Below, one piece after another: positions 61,301-64,000 of a stretch of 64,000 nucleotides of DNA (positions within the stretch are counted from its first letter, which is position 1; each line of letters opens with the position of its first letter). The translations under genes and the position numbers were made by a program. The stretch lies in the NCBI GenBank assembly GCA_022495005.1, contig JAGYXB010001405.1, positions 558,001 to 622,000 on the forward strand, read 5' to 3'. Under the pieces are notes generated by a model, which made no database searches, was not told the origin of the DNA, and saw nothing but the letters and a program-made list of their open reading frames with translations. This DNA comes from Rhyacophila brunnea. Lineage: Eukaryota > Arthropoda > Insecta > Trichoptera > Rhyacophilidae.

Positions 61301-61326
61301 ATTTTGTTTTCTTTCTCTTGTTTCAG

Positions 61327-61560
61327 ATAAAATCCCGGGCTAACGTAGCGGCCGTCGATTGCACGCCATTCACTCTATTCGGAATGAACTCTGCCAAGAA
61401 GGCCGCACGGAAGTGTAGTGTTATTAAGTGTATAATATCACGATACGATAAACCACTTAGCAAGTAATCTGCACGGCGTCCCGACGCTGCCGACGCCCGC
61501 AAGTAGGCATCAATTGTAATACCCCGGCTGTCAATCCATCAATAAAACCGACGTCACACT
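61327..61560 (+). other. Candidate 3'-terminal exon (splice acceptor, ORF, AATAAA)
   Basis: A strong pyrimidine tract (TTTTGTTTTCTTTCTCTTG) and TTTCAG precede 61327. The following DNA is abruptly GC-richer. In the acceptor's phase-0 frame 46 codons are open, with I-K-S-R-A-N-V-A-A-V-D-C-T near the start and a basic K-K-A-A-R-K stretch, and a TAA at 61465-61467; the other two frames stop quickly. AATAAA lies at 61541-61546. The ORF continues upstream through the acceptor, but that part is AT-rich and probably intronic. It could be the last coding exon of a host gene or an lncRNA exon; no domain is recognised. Confidence 0.45.
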
Positions 61561-62733
61561 AAACTTCGCACTCTATCACGTAGAAACTTCAATTATATCA
61601 AAATATATACCATTTACAATGAGTTATAATATTTCTCTCTCGCCACTAATAACATAGAAATAATATTATTAATATACAAATACTTAACTACACAATATTC
61701 CCAATAATTATTGAAACTTTATTATATTTATGACTGATAATATAATTATAATTTAATTTCAGCAGAACATAAAATGTATAGTCCCACAGTAAAATACAAG
61801 GAACAAAACGCTTGTTTCCAAGCCCATGTGTGTAGAGTTTAAATCTTTGACCTGCATACGATTACCCTGAATTTTTTTATATAGGTTTACTTTACTTTGA
61901 TCCAAATCATGAACAAAAAGTGCTGTAGATTTAGATAATACAAGTACACTGGTGATCAAATTGAATAAATCAAATAGGTACTTGACAGTTAAATATAGGT
62001 ACGATTGTAAATTGTCCATAGCTGTTTTTCTTACATTATGTAAATAATAAGGTATCGCGCACAAATTAATCATTTATTTATCTTAAAGAGAACAAGTTAT
62101 GGTAGATTAATCAAATTAGATATTATATTATGAAACATATACTATTTTTGGGAATACAATGGTTATATTTTTTAATTATAACCAGTTACAATCCTGTTTC
62201 ACCTAAAATATTTGGGTATGTAATGCAAAATGTGCTTCTGCCTCATTTTGTTATTATGTTACTTACATTCATTTAAACGTCATCATCATAAGTATTATTA
62301 TTCTTCGCAAAAACCTTTTAAACAACTTCCATATGAGGCATGCAAAATCTACCCTAGATATTATTGTACTTTTACAATTACAAATAAATTATAATAATAA
62401 GATGGGAGAGTATTGTATAGATAGATAGTCCATACTTAATTAAATAGTACTTACTTCACCCTGTAATGCTAATATAGTCTAAAGGTCACGCCACTTCTCA
62501 CGGTCCGGCGTCACATTCCATGTCTCCGGCTATTTCAGCCAATATTACATTATCAAAATGTCATTGTCCATTCTTTCACCCAATAATAAGTATTGAAAAT
62601 AAAATTTAATAAAATCAAAACCTACTAATACCTTGAAAACAGGTTGTTTTTTAAATTTATTATTTTACAAAACACATGATACAGTAATAATAAAATAGTT
62701 GTTTAAATAACTATTAACAATAAATGTGTATTA
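61561..62733. other. AT-rich stretch, nothing recognised
   Basis: Only chance frames such as 61759-62073 on the minus strand are present. Confidence 0.5.
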
Positions 62734-62984
62734 GAACATACATAATTTTGAAAAAACTTTCTGAGAAAATATATTATATCGAATAGAAAAAATCCTTTTT
62801 GAAAAAAGTAAGCCACCCCGGCAGAGAATCGAGGGAATCATAGAGGTTAATGCAACGGACGGGGCGTAAACCCAGAAGATGCAGGGTTTGATTCCCTGCC
62901 GGGGTGGCTTACTTTTTTCAGAAAGGATTTTTTCTATTGATTATAATATATTTTATCAGAAAGTGTTTTTCAAAATGTATGTTC
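62734..62984 (+). mobile_element. Near-perfect foldback with a tRNA-like core
   Basis: The arms 62734-62830 and 62890-62984 are inverted over about 95 bp; the inner block AAAAAAGTAAGCCACCCCGG is exactly repeated. The core and inner right arm read ACCCAGAAGATGCAGGG then TTTGATTCCCTGC, giving a T-arm-like hairpin (GCAGGG/CCCTGC) and a B-box-like GGTTTGATTCC. Just outside the right arm, CATTCTCTTAAATCTTGAGA and ATTCGTTGAATAAAA (63001-63037) match the flank at 12.56 kb. It is likely a member, or a nested member, of family 2. Confidence 0.7.
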
Positions 62985-63040
62985 AATAATCAAAATGGTA
63001 CATTCTCTTAAATCTTGAGAATTATTCGTTGAATAAAATA

Positions 63041-64000
63041 AATAGTTAATTATTAATGTGTATTCATTTAAAATTATATTAAACCTCATTTTTTTAATAT
63101 AAAATTAGTGGGTAGGTATTAATAAACAATATTTAAAAAATAATAATAAGAAATAATAATAGTTTAAGTATTCACCTACTCTAATGTAATTTAATGATTT
63201 TTTTTTTAAATATTATTTATGTATATAACCTTAATGAAATAAAAATATTCCTAGGTAAGTATTTTATGAAAATTGTCTCCAAAATAATGTTATTAAATCT
63301 TGCCAGCAGAAAATAAAAATTACCTTTATTGTTGCCTTTATAAAATATTTGATGCTTCGTTTACAATAGTCACTTGGGGTAAATTTTTCTCTCGGAAAAG
63401 CTCTTTGAAAATACACAGCTGAGTATAAAAATGTATCCTCTGTTTCGCTTAAAATAATAGTCTGTCATTTTGCTGCGTAAAAGACTTTGGGCTTAAAATG
63501 AGATGGGTTTAAAACAATACACGAAACCTTCCCGACTCTTTTCTTTCATCTTTTTTAATAAATTGCATGTAATATTTCACGTCGCATCTTTTTCCACTCT
63601 TTTGTTGCAATCATACGCAATTTTATTATTTATATCAAGCAAAGATGATTTCTCTACACATATTTCAAATGAATGTTTTGCCGTTGGACAAACACAAAAC
63701 TTTTATTTTGAGACACTAAAACAACCATTATGTACTCCCTTATTCATGTTTTATTAAAAAATCATGTTATGACGTCAAAATATTTTAAATATTTTTTCCT
63801 GTATAGAGAATCCTGTATGAGAGAAACAGAATCTTTACAAAATAAATGGGAAATCGGTTACAGTAGATCACCAAAATTTCTATTGACAGTCAAGCGCACC
63901 ACCAAATTCACTACTCATTAAGGCATGGTAAAAGTGAAAATTATTGAGATCATTTAGTATACACTACTAATAACTGACAAGATAGAGCAACCTGAATGGT
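63041..64000. other. AT-rich stretch to the window edge
   Basis: A slightly more complex patch at 63370-63680 carries chance frames only. No gene or repeat end is recognised. Confidence 0.45.

Noticed and set aside
1..64000. Bacterial, viral or CRISPR content
   Set aside because: No ribosome-binding-site/operon layout, no spaced direct-repeat array, and no capsid, envelope or polymerase motifs of viral type were seen; all reverse transcriptase remnants are non-LTR retrotransposons.

Overview
This window is eukaryotic and very AT-rich (visually about two thirds or more A+T). It has long runs of low-complexity TA/TAA sequence and frequent short phrases such as TAATATTAT and TAGGTACCTA. It carries an arthropod transposon load: a Helitron, hAT, mariner, a DUF7869-type element, RNase H-bearing and RTE-type non-LTR elements, and tRNA-derived SINEs. 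The style is that of a hemipteran insect, most probably an aphid; that assignment is inference from composition and repeat types, not from a host gene. I found no bacterial operon, rRNA, CRISPR array or complete host protein-coding gene. Nearly all of the short open frames are chance frames or decayed transposon fragments.

Layout. 1-781: the 3' end of a non-LTR retrotransposon (RNase H, zinc-knuckle tail, 3'UTR, poly(A)). 0.8-9.4 kb: mostly anonymous AT-rich DNA with a 184-bp near-palindrome (2.44-2.63 kb), a lower-AT island (3.44-3.80 kb), three reverse copies of a tRNA-derived SINE (5.8-7.8 kb) and a possible MITE (9.1-9.4 kb). 12.0-12.6 kb: two elements with a tRNA-like core, one of them folded back between inverted arms. 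16.4-25.2 kb: several lower-AT islands, one with an ORF on the minus strand, and three forward SINE copies. 26.3-31.97 kb: a transposon-dense block with a decayed non-LTR copy, a DUF7869-type DNA transposon carrying its own subterminal repeats and a nested hAT-like MITE, and a mariner-like helix-turn-helix fragment. 32.0-34.7 kb: two of the longest islands. 36.7-38.7 kb: a tandem duplication in which each unit carries a different insertion and so serves as the other's empty site. 42-45.7 kb: more SINEs, an internally deleted hAT element, an island and another foldback/tRNA-like element. 46.6-48.6 kb: two islands. 51.1-52.5 kb: a tRNA-Ile-like pol III unit, a second copy of the MITE, and a hAT transposase C-terminus. 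55-59.3 kb: an RTE 3' end, an island, a non-LTR 3' end and an internally deleted Helitron with both termini intact. 61.3 kb: the best candidate for a host exon (strong 3' splice acceptor, in-frame ORF, AATAAA). 62.7-63.0 kb: a near-perfect foldback with a tRNA-like core.

Together the content suggests intergenic or intronic DNA. Mobile elements have accumulated around about a dozen 250-600 bp islands of ordinary base composition, which lack transposon hallmarks and could be conserved regulatory DNA. The features most worth following up are the self-bounded DUF7869-type transposon, the family of foldbacks with tRNA-like cores, the reciprocal-insertion tandem duplication, and the putative terminal exon near 61.3 kb.
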